Shown here: positions 37,104 to 45,736 of the stretch, piece by piece
How positions within the stretch are numbered: the first letter of the stretch is position 1
Layout: each line of letters opens with the position of its first letter
Source of the DNA: Methylomicrobium sp035916875
GTDB lineage: Bacteria > Pseudomonadota > Gammaproteobacteria > Methylococcales > Methylomonadaceae
Direction: 5' to 3'
DNA: 53,150 bases
Assembly (NCBI RefSeq): GCF_035916875.1
Contig: NZ_JAXUHN010000062.1
Span: 1 to 53,150 of the forward strand
Notes under the pieces: model-generated
What the model was told of the DNA's origin: nothing
Databases searched by the model: none
Seen by the model: only the letters and a program-made list of their open reading frames with translations
Translations under genes and position numbers: made by a program

Positions 37104-37877
37104 ATGTGTTGGAGTGGAGAAGCGTCGGGCGTCCTGGCAGCTGCAGGACTGAGCACAGCGGCTTATGTCGCTTACAAAGGCGAGTCGAAGGAGTTGTGGA
37201 TTCCATTGACTTATTTCGCGTTGATGGAATTATTACAGGCCGCAACCTACGTCTATATCGACCTGTGCGGCAATCCGAAAAATCAGATACTCACGATGTT
37301 CGGCTATATTCACGTCGCGTTCCAGCCGTTTTTCGTGAACATGGTTGCCATGTACTTCATCCCGGAAAGCGTCAAACTCAAAATCCGCACCACCGTGTAT
37401 GCGATTTGCGGGATCGGCTCGCTCACGATGCTGGTCAAGATGTACCCGTTCGACTGGGCCGGGCATTGCGTGATCGGCACCGAAGGGTTTTGCGGCACCG
37501 GCGTCTGCTCGGTCTCCGGCGACTGGCACATCGCCTGGCAAATGCCTTTAAACGGGCTGTTATCGGGTCCTCAGGACTGGCTGTTCGGTTTCGACTGGGG
37601 CCTGCATGCTCTCACCTATATCCTGGTTTCGTTCTATATGCCGGCTTTGTATGGCTCCTGGCGCTTCGTCGGCTTCCATTATGTGATCGGCCCGTGGATT
37701 TCCGACGTCACCACTTCTGATCCGAACGAATACGCGGCAGTCTGGTGTCTATTCTCGATCGCGCTTTGTGTATCGGTTATTAAAACCCCGATCCGCAAAC
37801 ACCTGCACGTCAAAAATTGGTTTTTTTACAATCGATGCACGAGTGTGGAGTTGAAGCCGATAGAGCAGACCGGGTAA
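37104..37877 (+). CDS. Multi-pass membrane protein of the MCWSGEAS type, unknown function
   Basis: A 257-residue integral membrane protein, about seven helices, with a short N-terminal motif MCWSGEASG before the first helix. Cys, Trp and His residues recur in loops (HCVIGTEGFCGTGVC, GDWHIAWQM), so metal binding or a disulfide is possible. I associate this motif with an uncharacterised family seen in scattered bacteria and algae but can give it no function. An agaagg ribosome binding site precedes the ATG at 37104; an earlier in-frame start at 37062 overlaps it. It stands alone between pgl and a long palindrome. Confidence 0.82.
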   Translation: MCWSGEASGVLAAAGLSTAAYVAYKGESKELWIPLTYFALMELLQAATYVYIDLCGNPKNQILTMFGYIHVAFQPFFVNMVAMYFIPESVKLKIRTTVYAICGIGSLTMLVKMYPFDWAGHCVIGTEGFCGTGVCSVSGDWHIAWQMPLNGLLSGPQDWLFGFDWGLHALTYILVSFYMPALYGSWRFVGFHYVIGPWISDVTTSDPNEYAAVWCLFSIALCVSVIKTPIRKHLHVKNWFFYNRCTSVELKPIEQTG

Positions 37878-38269
37878 AGGGTCGGTTGGGAATATCGTTT
37901 AGGCGGGACGGTTTCGCACCACGACGGCATAGGCAGATATCTTGAATATCTGCCTATGCCGCATCCGTGTGGTTTATGCAGGAGGGAGAGCAACGAAAAA
38001 AATCAGCAAAAGAGAAGCACTCGACCGGGAATGTTCTGGCGAAGGCCGAGCTGGCCGAGTCCGATAGCATGGAAGGTAGTTCCCTTCAAGGCGATTTGTA
38101 GATAAGGATAGAACAGGTGCCGACAACCCATGGATGGCGGGTTTCAATTTCATTTCTGTAGTTGGATGTCGGCAGTCCCTGCCGACATGCTAGCCTTAAC
38201 TTCAGGGTAGTGATCAGGTTAAATCGATTTTGAGTAGGCTTTACAATGCATCTATGGCTGGAATCCAGG
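37878..38269. other. Intergenic region with two strong palindromes
   Basis: No gene is seen. The region holds a 16-bp stem at 37925-37961 (listed separately) and a 10-bp stem atgtcggcag/ctgccgacat at 38166-38188 with a 3-base loop. The latter, and gtgccgaca nearby, look like REP-type repeat units. Confidence 0.6.
37925..37961. repeat. Perfect 16-bp inverted repeat
   Basis: cggcataggcagatat (37925-37940) and its exact complement atatctgcctatgccg (37946-37961) flank a 5-base loop. No T-run follows on either side. It is about 50 bases after the membrane-protein stop, so it may end or stabilise that mRNA, or be a small mobile repeat. Confidence 0.85.
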
Positions 38270-38509
38270 CTATGTTCTTGAGCTAGTCGTCCCAATCGAG
38301 CTGTTATCCTCTGTAGATGCCAATTCCCGTTCCGCCTCAAGCCAATCTTCCCATTCATGGCCCGGTTCGAACCCCCTTCTTTCTGCCTTGTAATAGGCTA
38401 ATTCGGCAATCTTGGCCGTCTTAACCGCTGTTGAATCGAGCGCCATGCCGGATTCTTCATGAGTTAAAATTTCTGTATTTTGATGTATATTGTTTTCGGT
38501 AGGCTTCAT
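38270..38509 (-). CDS. DUF2934 family small protein
   Basis: A 79-residue protein with the DUF2934 core IAELAYYKAERRGFEPGHEWEDWLEAERE at about residues 36-65. The family has one short helical domain of unknown function, common in proteobacteria that grow in soil and water. The flanks are polar and disordered. It stands alone between two gene-poor stretches. Confidence 0.85.
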   Translation of the reverse strand: MKPTENNIHQNTEILTHEESGMALDSTAVKTAKIAELAYYKAERRGFEPGHEWEDWLEAERELASTEDNSSIGTTSSRT

Positions 38510-39250
38510 GAGATTCCCCTGTAATTATCAGTTCGCAAAACTCAAGACAAACCGTAGCCCTGATCGATAGCTCAAGGGATGCGTCCTTACAGCACGTTTC
38601 GCCTCAAGCAATCTTCAGCGACCGCCTCGAAATCAGCCGCGGCTTGATAATGAAATGTGTTTTTTGCTGTTGAAATCCTTACTATGACTTCTTCTGACTT
38701 CCTGTTTTAGTTCCATAATATCCATAATTTAATTGGTCTCTTTTCCGCGCTTTAAGTTCAGTAAAGCACCTCAGGAGCAGTGTTGACCTACTTTGGCGCC
38801 GAATCTGGCATCATAAATAGCCTTATTTGATAACATTGTGCCGGTCGATTCGGCTTGTATCCAGGCTGCTTGGAATTTCGTTGGTCCGACCATGGCTAGA
38901 TGAAAACACTCGGTTGGTCAAAAATTGGTGTGGGTGCGGAACCTTGAGCGAATAAGGCTAGATTGAGTAAGCGAAGCGAGCCATAATCCGATTCGTTTGT
39001 TGGACGAGCACTGTGGTAGATGGAAGGCAGACCTTATGATAAGAAAATAGCTTTTCGGATGTCGCGGGTCGTTGCGGTTTGTCTAAAGCCGCAGTAGCTT
39101 GAAATCGGCTTCGGGTGATAGCGCTATTGTGTTGCAGTCCCATGATTCGTCTTTGAGCGTTCCCGCCCATCGAGAGCTTGAGGTTACATTTTATGCGTTT
39201 ATTCGAAGGGGTGCCGGGATAGCGGCTTCGTCTAGCCCTATCCTAAACAC
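38510..39250. other. Gene-poor region, nothing assigned
   Basis: About 740 bases without a convincing gene. A 70-residue minus-strand frame (38958-39170) has no ribosome binding site or recognised domain. I found no RNA gene, array or paired repeat. AT-rich patches (38690-38750) could be promoter of the DUF2934 gene. It might hold decayed sequence. Confidence 0.5.
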
Positions 39251-40036
39251 TTAACTTGATGCATGGACGTCACCGGCTTTTTTGTGAACCAGATTTCCGT
39301 AGTTGATCGAAATTTTGAGTCCCGCAAATCGGCCCGACATCTTGGTCATTTCCTGCGTTTTTTTATCGAAGCTGAGGTTGATTATGGATAGTTCACGATC
39401 CTCATAGCCTTCCTCGATACCGGGGGTGACCAACTTGAAATGGTATACATAGATTTCCTGGTCATTGTCCTTGTCAATGCGTAACGGCTCGCCCAATTTC
39501 TCGACAACCTTGCTTTTGCGCGGCAATTCCGCATCGACTTTGCCGATGCGTGAGGTGTCGGCTTTCAACTGCATTTTATCTTCATTGATATCCGCGCCGC
39601 CTATCGAGCGTAGGGACACTTCGAGGAATTTGGGCGGGGCGATTTCGAGAAAGAGCGAGGAGAATGACCATGCCGTAATCCGGTCTTTCTTGTTGAAGTT
39701 TAAATCGGAATAAAACTCGATTTTCGGCTTGATCAGCCTTCCTTTGTTATCGACCTTACGGAACCAATAGCGCCATTGCTTGCCGGTCGGAGTCGTCTTT
39801 TCTTCGCTGGCGCGCAGTTTGGCCAGGGAAACGAAGTCTCCACTGTACATAATCGGTTCTTTGAACAGCAAGGTGAAATCGTCGTCGGCCGCGACCTTGA
39901 AATAGCGGTCGAACTCGCTCATTTGTACATAAGTCTGGTAGGCGCGCCACCAGTAAATGCAGCCGGTTAACGAGAGGGATAGCAGCAGAACCGAAGCGAT
40001 GCGAAAGGTCGTCGGCCGGGTCTTAGATAGATTCAT
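39251..40036 (-). CDS. Predicted lipoprotein, unknown function
   Basis: A 261-residue protein whose signal peptide ends in the lipobox LTGC (SVLLLSLSLTGC, Cys26), so it should be lipid-anchored. The mature part is beta-rich and charged, without a domain I recognise. It may be a gammaproteobacteria-specific envelope lipoprotein. It lies next to the tRNA-Lys gene on the same strand, about 160 bases downstream of it. Confidence 0.8.
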   Translation of the reverse strand: MNLSKTRPTTFRIASVLLLSLSLTGCIYWWRAYQTYVQMSEFDRYFKVAADDDFTLLFKEPIMYSGDFVSLAKLRASEEKTTPTGKQWRYWFRKVDNKGRLIKPKIEFYSDLNFNKKDRITAWSFSSLFLEIAPPKFLEVSLRSIGGADINEDKMQLKADTSRIGKVDAELPRKSKVVEKLGEPLRIDKDNDQEIYVYHFKLVTPGIEEGYEDRELSIINLSFDKKTQEMTKMSGRFAGLKISINYGNLVHKKAGDVHASS

Positions 40037-40194
40037 GGCGAATTGCTCTAATACATTGGAAAAAGGGCGGAAATGATCGTGAAAACAAGCCTTGAAGCTG
40101 TTGGTGGCTATGCCTTCGCAGATTTTAGGAAATTCCGCCTAAAAAGAAAACGCGGAGAAAAACGGCGGCATCCGCGATGCCTGCCGCGAATGAA

Positions 40195-40270
40195 TGGTGG
40201 GGGGTCAGGGACTCGAACCCTGGACCTATGGATTAAGAGTCCACTGCTCTACCAACTGAGCTAACCCCCC
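40195..40270 (-). tRNA. tRNA-Lys (anticodon CTT)
   Basis: On the minus strand the cloverleaf is complete: acceptor GGGGGGT/ACCCCCC, D arm with AGCTCAGTTGGTAGAGC, anticodon loop CTCTTAA giving CTT, T arm with GGTTCGAGTCC, discriminator A and an encoded CCA (40195-40197). It reads AAG lysine codons. Confidence 0.97.
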
Positions 40271-40306
40271 AATGCCGAGTGATCGACTTGAGAAATAAAA
40301 AATGGA

Positions 40307-40335
40307 ATTATATCGGATTTCTTTAGAAATTCCAA
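40307..40335 (-). promoter_or_regulatory. Sigma70 promoter of tRNA-Lys
   Basis: On the minus strand TTGGAA (40335-40330) and a perfect TATAAT (40312-40307) are 17 bases apart. The -10 lies about 36 bases before the tRNA 5' end. Confidence 0.85.
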
Positions 40336-40492
40336 TCCTGAAAGCTGATCGGCATTGAGTGGTGCGTTGTCGATCATAAAATAAATATACTAGTCACCCG
40401 GGACGGCGCCCACTCTATTCCTGTGCGGCGGTAATTAAGAGGCGCCGGAAATGGTAGCGATACTCATCCCGCGCAGTTTTATAATCTGCGAT

Positions 40493-40879
40493 TTATTTGA
40501 CGACTTTCAACTGCGGCCTGCCCGGTGGTTTTGTATCCGGCGTTTCAGGCGGCGTCTCGTCTGTGATTTCTTCTTCAGGATCGAATATCATGCCTTTGCC
40601 GTTTTCTTTCGCATAAATGGCGAGAACCGCGCGGATCGGCACAAAAATGTGTTTACCTACTCCGCCGAAACGCGCGTTGAATTCGATCGCCTCGTTGCCA
40701 AGCGACAAACCTTGTACCGCCTCCGGACGGGCGTTCAAAACGATCCTGCCGTCTTCGACAAATTCACGCGGCACGATCGCGCCGGGATGTTCGGCATCGA
40801 CCAGAAGGTACGGCGTCAGGCTGTTATCGGTGACCCACTCGTAAACCGAGCGAATCAAGTAAGGCTTTAACGAAGTCAT
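40493..40879 (-). CDS. sspB: ClpXP protease specificity-enhancing factor SspB
   Basis: A 128-residue adaptor that binds ssrA-tagged proteins and hands them to ClpXP. The N-terminal substrate-binding domain starts MTSLKPYLIRSVYEWVTDN and has VLNARPEAVQGLSLGN and FNARFGGV. A disordered linker ends in the ClpX-binding tail RPQLKVVK. The ATG at 40879 overlaps the sspA stop codon; an open frame continues upstream but is inside sspA. Confidence 0.96.
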   Translation of the reverse strand: MTSLKPYLIRSVYEWVTDNSLTPYLLVDAEHPGAIVPREFVEDGRIVLNARPEAVQGLSLGNEAIEFNARFGGVGKHIFVPIRAVLAIYAKENGKGMIFDPEEEITDETPPETPDTKPPGRPQLKVVK

Positions 40880-41511
40880 TTGGGCAACTGCGCCATGTCT
40901 TTTTCGGCGTCGCTCAGGCTGCGCTTGAATGCAGGCCTCCTGAAAATGCGTTCGGCGTATTGGGTGATTACTTCGTTCGGGGTCGAGACATCGATGCCGA
41001 TCATCGGCAGACGCCACAGCAACGGTGCCAGCGCGCAATCGATCAGCGAAAATTCGTCGCTCATGAAAAACGGCCTGGCAGCGAAAATCGGCGCGGACGA
41101 CAACAAGCTTTCCTTGAGCATTTTTTTCGCACGGGCGGATTTTTTTTCGCCGGAGAACAAAATCTCGTCGAGCAATTGATACCAGTCCTGATCGATCCGT
41201 TTGATCAGCATTCTGGCATTCGCGCGCGATACCGGATCCATCTGATGCAACGGCGGATGCGGAAATCTTTCATCCAAATACTCCATGATGATCCGCGAAT
41301 CATAAAGCACCAAATCGCGCTCGACCAGGGTTGGCGATATGCCGGTCGGATTCAGTTCGAGCAAATCCTCGGGCGGATTGGCCGGATCGTAATATTCGAT
41401 GTCTGCGACGATCGCTTTTTCGTGCAATACAAAGCGAACGCAATGGCTCATTGCGCATGTTGGGGAAGAGAATAGAGTCATCACAGATTTATTGCTAAAT
41501 AAATTGGTCAC
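40876..41511 (-). CDS. sspA: Stringent starvation protein A
   Basis: A 211-residue protein with the glutathione-transferase fold that binds RNA polymerase and modifies transcription under stress. The N-terminal SVMTLFSSPTCAMSHCVRFVL and the PTLVERDLVLYDSRIIMEYLDERFPHP region are diagnostic. The GTG at 41511 gives the usual N-terminus just before SVMTLFS; an ATG at 41481 would cut into the first strand. It overlaps sspB and follows petC, the order common in gammaproteobacteria. Confidence 0.95.
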   Translation of the reverse strand: MTNLFSNKSVMTLFSSPTCAMSHCVRFVLHEKAIVADIEYYDPANPPEDLLELNPTGISPTLVERDLVLYDSRIIMEYLDERFPHPPLHQMDPVSRANARMLIKRIDQDWYQLLDEILFSGEKKSARAKKMLKESLLSSAPIFAARPFFMSDEFSLIDCALAPLLWRLPMIGIDVSTPNEVITQYAERIFRRPAFKRSLSDAEKDMAQLPK

Positions 41512-41639
41512 TAATCAAGAACCTCTTTTGAACGTACAAAACGCTGAAACGAGGCATTATAACATTCAGACAAGCGGATTTGGGCGATCCGGAAACCGAA
41601 CCGCCCAGGTTTTATCCCCAGGACTTTGGAGTCGATCGC

Positions 41640-42362
41640 TTAATGTACGTCTTTCCAGTATTCCTTTTTAAGCAGGTAAGCGATACCCAGGAACATGAAC
41701 AGGAAAATCAGCACATACTTGCCGCGGCTGATTCTGTCAAGCTGCATCGGCTCCCCGACATAGACGAGGAAATTTACAAGATCGTTCACCAGATCGTCAA
41801 ACTCTTTTTCGGACAGGGTGCCGGGTTTGGCAAGTACCAGACCTTCGACGATCTGTTTGCCCTCGATCATCTTTACGACCGCTTCCTGCTGGCCTTGCAG
41901 TTGCCAAAGCACGTTCGGCATGCCGACATCGGGAAAGACTGTATTATTGACGCCGAGCGGCGCGCTATGGTCGGCATAGAAACCTTTCAGATAGCTGTAT
42001 AGCCAATCCTTGCCGCGCGAACGGGCGATCAGCGACAGATCGGGCGGCTGAAGGCCGAACCATTTCTCCGCGTCATGGCCGTTCATCGCGGTGAACATCT
42101 TGTCGTAAATGCTCGCATTTTGCGGGGCGATCTGGATCAAGAGTTTCTTTTCGTCCATCTCCAGGTCCTGGGCCAGCCGTTTGTAGCGAATGTGCTTGAT
42201 CGAATGGCAGCCGAGACAGTAGGTGACGAAACTTTTTGCACCTCGCTGCAAGGACTCTTTATCGGACAAGTCGATGTCGGCCGATTCTAGTTTGACACCC
42301 TCTGAGGCGTACCCGGTAACCGACAGCGCACAAAACAGCAGTAATGTTATTATTCTTTTCAT
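41640..42362 (-). CDS. petC: Cytochrome c1 of the bc1 complex
   Basis: A 240-residue membrane-anchored cytochrome with signal peptide (1-19, IITLLLFCALSVTGYAS), heme-binding CLGCHS near residue 49, a distal Met region GMPNVLW and a C-terminal membrane helix (YVLIFLFMFLGIAYLLK). It takes electrons from the Rieske protein to soluble cytochrome c. The start at 42362 lies one base after the petB stop; the upstream in-frame extension is within petB. Confidence 0.96.
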   Translation of the reverse strand: MKRIITLLLFCALSVTGYASEGVKLESADIDLSDKESLQRGAKSFVTYCLGCHSIKHIRYKRLAQDLEMDEKKLLIQIAPQNASIYDKMFTAMNGHDAEKWFGLQPPDLSLIARSRGKDWLYSYLKGFYADHSAPLGVNNTVFPDVGMPNVLWQLQGQQEAVVKMIEGKQIVEGLVLAKPGTLSEKEFDDLVNDLVNFLVYVGEPMQLDRISRGKYVLIFLFMFLGIAYLLKKEYWKDVH

Positions 42363-42363
42363 A

Positions 42364-43782
42364 TCAGTCGAGGCTCGTTTTGAGGATTTTGACAAAACGT
42401 TTGGCGGCCTTGCGGATGCCTTCAGGATTTGGTCTTCTTCTGAAAAAGGTGCATTTGCTCAGCAGCGTTGCAGCCTGTTCGGGTGTGGCCGGCAGCACGA
42501 TGGTGACCTCTTCGTAGAGCTTCTTGGCTTCACGCAGGCGGTCGTCCAGGCTGGGCTGTTCGGTGACTCGAGTCGGCACTGGCTTCAGTTTTTCCCAGCG
42601 CGAATAAACCGGCATCAACAGGAAGAAGCCGAAATAGATCGCGCTGCAGACTCTGGCGATGATGGTTGCAGCAGGCGTCGGCGGCTGTGTGCCCAGATAG
42701 CCGAGAATCAGGAAGCTGACCACGAACAGAAACAACGCTTTCTTATAGATGCCGCCGCGGTAACGCACCGATTTGACCGGGCCGCGGTCGAGCCAGGGCA
42801 GGAAAAACAGCACGACGATCGCGCCGCCCATGCCGAGCACGCCGGCGAATTTATCCGGAATCGCGCGCAGTATCGAATAGAATGGCGTGAAATACCACAC
42901 CGGCGCGATATGTTCCGGCGTCTTCATCGGATCGGCCGGGATGAAATTCGCGTGCTCCAGGAATAAGCCGTTCACCTCCGGCATGTAAAAGATCACGACC
43001 GAGAAAAAGATCAGAAACACCGCGACTCCGACGATGTCCTTGACCGTATAGTACGGATGGAACGGGATGCCGTCGAGCGGAATGCCGTTGGCGTCTTTAT
43101 ATTTCTTGATCTCGATGCCGTCGGGATTGTTCGAGCCGACTTCATGCAGCGCGACAATATGCAGAAACACCAGCATCACCAGCACCAGCGGCACCGCGAT
43201 TACATGGAAAGCAAAGAAGCGGTTCAAGGTCGCATCGGCGATCACATAATCGCCGCGAATCCACAATGACAGATCGTCGCCGATCACCGGAATCGCGCTG
43301 AACAACGAGATGATTACCTGCGCGCCCCAATAGGACATTTGCCCCCACGGCAACAGATAACCCATGAACGCTTCGGCCATCAAGGCGAGGAAGATGCACA
43401 TGCCGAAGATCCAGATCAGCTCGCGCGGGTGCTTGAAGGAGCCGTACATCAGGCCGCGGAACATGTGCAGATAGACCACGATAAAAAATGCCGACGAGCC
43501 GGTCGAGTGCATGTAGCGGATCAGCCAACCCCAATTGACCTCGCGCATGATGTATTCGACCGAATCGAACGCGAGCTTGGCGTCCGGTTTGTAGTTCATC
43601 GTCAGCAAAATCCCGGTAACGATCTGATTGACCAGCACCAACAGCGCTAGCGACCCGAAAAAATACCAGAAGTTGAAGTTTTTCGGCGCATAGTAGTGCG
43701 CCATGTGCTCTTCCCAAATCTTAGTAATCGGGAAGCGTTCGAGTATCCACTCGCCGAACAAAGACAGACGTGAAGGTTTCAT
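42364..43782 (-). CDS. petB: Cytochrome b of the bc1 complex
   Basis: A 472-residue quinol oxidase subunit with eight membrane helices. Heme-ligating His pairs lie in helices II and IV (YMHSTGSSAFFIVVYLHMFR; FFAFHVIAVPLVLVMLVFLH). The Qo motif appears as PEHIAPVWYFTPFY. About 60 residues follow the last helix (from PSLDDRLREAKKLY), longer than in many bacterial forms, with a basic helical tail. The ATG at 43782 overlaps the petA stop (ATGA); an upstream extension of the frame is inside petA. Confidence 0.97.
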   Translation of the reverse strand: MKPSRLSLFGEWILERFPITKIWEEHMAHYYAPKNFNFWYFFGSLALLVLVNQIVTGILLTMNYKPDAKLAFDSVEYIMREVNWGWLIRYMHSTGSSAFFIVVYLHMFRGLMYGSFKHPRELIWIFGMCIFLALMAEAFMGYLLPWGQMSYWGAQVIISLFSAIPVIGDDLSLWIRGDYVIADATLNRFFAFHVIAVPLVLVMLVFLHIVALHEVGSNNPDGIEIKKYKDANGIPLDGIPFHPYYTVKDIVGVAVFLIFFSVVIFYMPEVNGLFLEHANFIPADPMKTPEHIAPVWYFTPFYSILRAIPDKFAGVLGMGGAIVVLFFLPWLDRGPVKSVRYRGGIYKKALFLFVVSFLILGYLGTQPPTPAATIIARVCSAIYFGFFLLMPVYSRWEKLKPVPTRVTEQPSLDDRLREAKKLYEEVTIVLPATPEQAATLLSKCTFFRRRPNPEGIRKAAKRFVKILKTSLD

Positions 43783-44378
43783 GCGCTTGCTCCTTGGCTG
43801 GATTCGCCGATGATCAGTTGGTTTTCGGTCACGTACCGGTAAGGCGGGATTTCGAGATTGGTCGGCGCGGGAACGCCGCGGTAGACGCGACCGGCCAAAT
43901 CGAACCAGGAACCGTGACAGGGACAGAAGAAACCGCCTTTCCATTTGTCGCCGAGGTCGGCGGGCGCAAGTTCGGGACGGAAAGTGGGTGAGCAGCCAAG
44001 GTGGGTGCAGATGCCGATGGCGACGAAAATTTCGGGCTTGATAGAACGGTAGAGATTTTTGCTGTAATCGGGCTGAATCGATTCATCGGACATGGGATCG
44101 CGAAGTTCGTTATCCAGCGTTTGGAGCGTCGCCAACACCTCCGGTGTTCGCAATAAAATCCAGACCGGCTTGCCGCGCCAGGCGACGCGGAGCAATTGCC
44201 CCGGCTCCATTTTGCTGATGTCAACCTCGACCGGCGCGCCGGCGGCCATCGCCTTTACACTGGGCTGCATCTGCGCGAGAAAAGGTACAGCTAAATAACC
44301 CGTGCCGACCGCCCCCACTACGGTCAATGCCGAGGTTAAAAACTGGCGTTTAGACTTATCGACGCCTTGGTTATTCAT
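43779..44378 (-). CDS. petA: Rieske iron-sulfur subunit of the bc1 complex
   Basis: A 199-residue Rieske protein. The N-terminal anchor has a Tat-like motif (SKRQFLTSALTVVGAVGTGY) with Lys-Arg in place of twin Arg. The 2Fe-2S ligands are in CTHLGCSP and CPCHGSWFD. It moves electrons from quinol at cytochrome b to cytochrome c1. It is the first gene of a five-gene minus-strand run through sspB. Confidence 0.96.
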   Translation of the reverse strand: MNNQGVDKSKRQFLTSALTVVGAVGTGYLAVPFLAQMQPSVKAMAAGAPVEVDISKMEPGQLLRVAWRGKPVWILLRTPEVLATLQTLDNELRDPMSDESIQPDYSKNLYRSIKPEIFVAIGICTHLGCSPTFRPELAPADLGDKWKGGFFCPCHGSWFDLAGRVYRGVPAPTNLEIPPYRYVTENQLIIGESSQGASA

Positions 44379-44566
44379 TATCTAACTCTCCTGTTCAGGT
44401 CTGTGTCGTAATTAACGCGTTATCGAGCGCAATATACCACTAGAACCTAGTCGAGTTGAAGAGCTTAATCGATTTGTTAACGGGAAATGACAAAAAATGC
44501 AACTATTAGTCAAGGCGAAAACCGGACAGGTCGGTTCGGCCGGTTTGCCGCTGACCACTTCGGATT

Positions 44567-45661
44567 TCAAGGATGTGAGATAAGACTTTGTTTTAATGCG
44601 GAAAGAAACGCTTCGTTTTCATCGGGCTTGCCTATGGTGACACGCAAACAATCGACCAAAATGCCGCCTTGCGGACTCAAATTTTTGATCAGAACCCCCA
44701 TCTGTTTGAGTGCGGCAAAAATCGCGTTTGCACGGCCTGACGGCGTTCTGAACAGGATGAAATTGGCCGAGCTCGGGTAGGCGGTGATGCCGCCGATCGC
44801 ATTCAGTTCGGCGAAGACGCGTGCACGTTCGGCCCGGATCAATCGGGTCTGCTGATCGAACAGCGCCTTGTGGTTCAAGGCAAATTCGGCGCTTGCTTGG
44901 GTTAGCACATTGATATTGTAGGGTAAGCGTATTTTGTCCAGTTGTTCGATCAGCTCGGGACTGCCGCATAGATAGCCTAGGCGCAAACCGGCCAGTCCCA
45001 GCTTGGATACGGTGCGCATCACCAACAGGTTCGGATGGCGTCCGAGCATTTCAAGGTAGCTCGCGTCAGCGAACGGCTCATAGGCTTCGTCGATCACGAC
45101 AAGGCCGGGAGCTTGCTCGATGATTGCACCGATTGCGTCCTGATTGAACAGGTTCCCGGTCGGATTGTTCGGATACGCGAGAAAAATCAGCTTCGGTTGG
45201 TGCCGCTCAATTGCGGTCAGCATCGCCGGCAAATCGAGTGCAAAATCCTCCTCCTGCAAAGGAATGCCGATGTAATTCAAGCCCAGGCAGTGACTCAGTT
45301 GTTTGTACATCACAAAGCCCGGCTCCGGCGACAACACTGGGGAGCCTTGCGGCAGCGCCATCAACAGCAGTTGGATGATTTCATCGGAACCGTTGCCGAG
45401 CAGCAGCGCGGCGTCCTGATCCAGGCCATTCATCTGTTTGATCGTCGCAGCAAGACGCCGCGCGCCGGGATCGGGATAACGGTTCAGCGGGCAGGCGCGC
45501 AATGTTTCGAGCCAGTGCGTCTTGACGTCTTCAGGCCATTCATAAGGATTTTCCATCGCATCCAGCTTGATCAAGTCCTCGGCATCGGCTACATGGTAGG
45601 CGGACATTGCCAGCACTTCCTGGCGGAAGACGCGGGCAATCAGGTCATTCATCTTTGTCAT
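44567..45661 (-). CDS. hisC: Histidinol-phosphate aminotransferase
   Basis: A 364-residue PLP enzyme of the class I/II aminotransferase fold. The PLP lysine is in TVSKLGLAGLRLGYL, with the cofactor-binding AYPNNPTGNLF and VIDEAYEPF. The start resembles HisC proteins (IKLDAMENPYEWP, LNRYPDPGARRL). It converts imidazole acetol phosphate to histidinol phosphate. The other his genes are not near. A second ATG at 45652 is possible. Confidence 0.95.
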   Translation of the reverse strand: MTKMNDLIARVFRQEVLAMSAYHVADAEDLIKLDAMENPYEWPEDVKTHWLETLRACPLNRYPDPGARRLAATIKQMNGLDQDAALLLGNGSDEIIQLLLMALPQGSPVLSPEPGFVMYKQLSHCLGLNYIGIPLQEEDFALDLPAMLTAIERHQPKLIFLAYPNNPTGNLFNQDAIGAIIEQAPGLVVIDEAYEPFADASYLEMLGRHPNLLVMRTVSKLGLAGLRLGYLCGSPELIEQLDKIRLPYNINVLTQASAEFALNHKALFDQQTRLIRAERARVFAELNAIGGITAYPSSANFILFRTPSGRANAIFAALKQMGVLIKNLSPQGGILVDCLRVTIGKPDENEAFLSALKQSLISHP

Positions 45662-45736
45662 TTTCGGTCGGTATTACTATGGATTGGATTCCGGCGACAT
45701 TGTCCCAGATTCCTTCGTCGATGTCTTGCCGGAGTT

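Noticed and set aside
40073..40264. Plus-strand open frame across the tRNA region
   Set aside because: It overlaps a complete tRNA-Lys gene and has no protein features.
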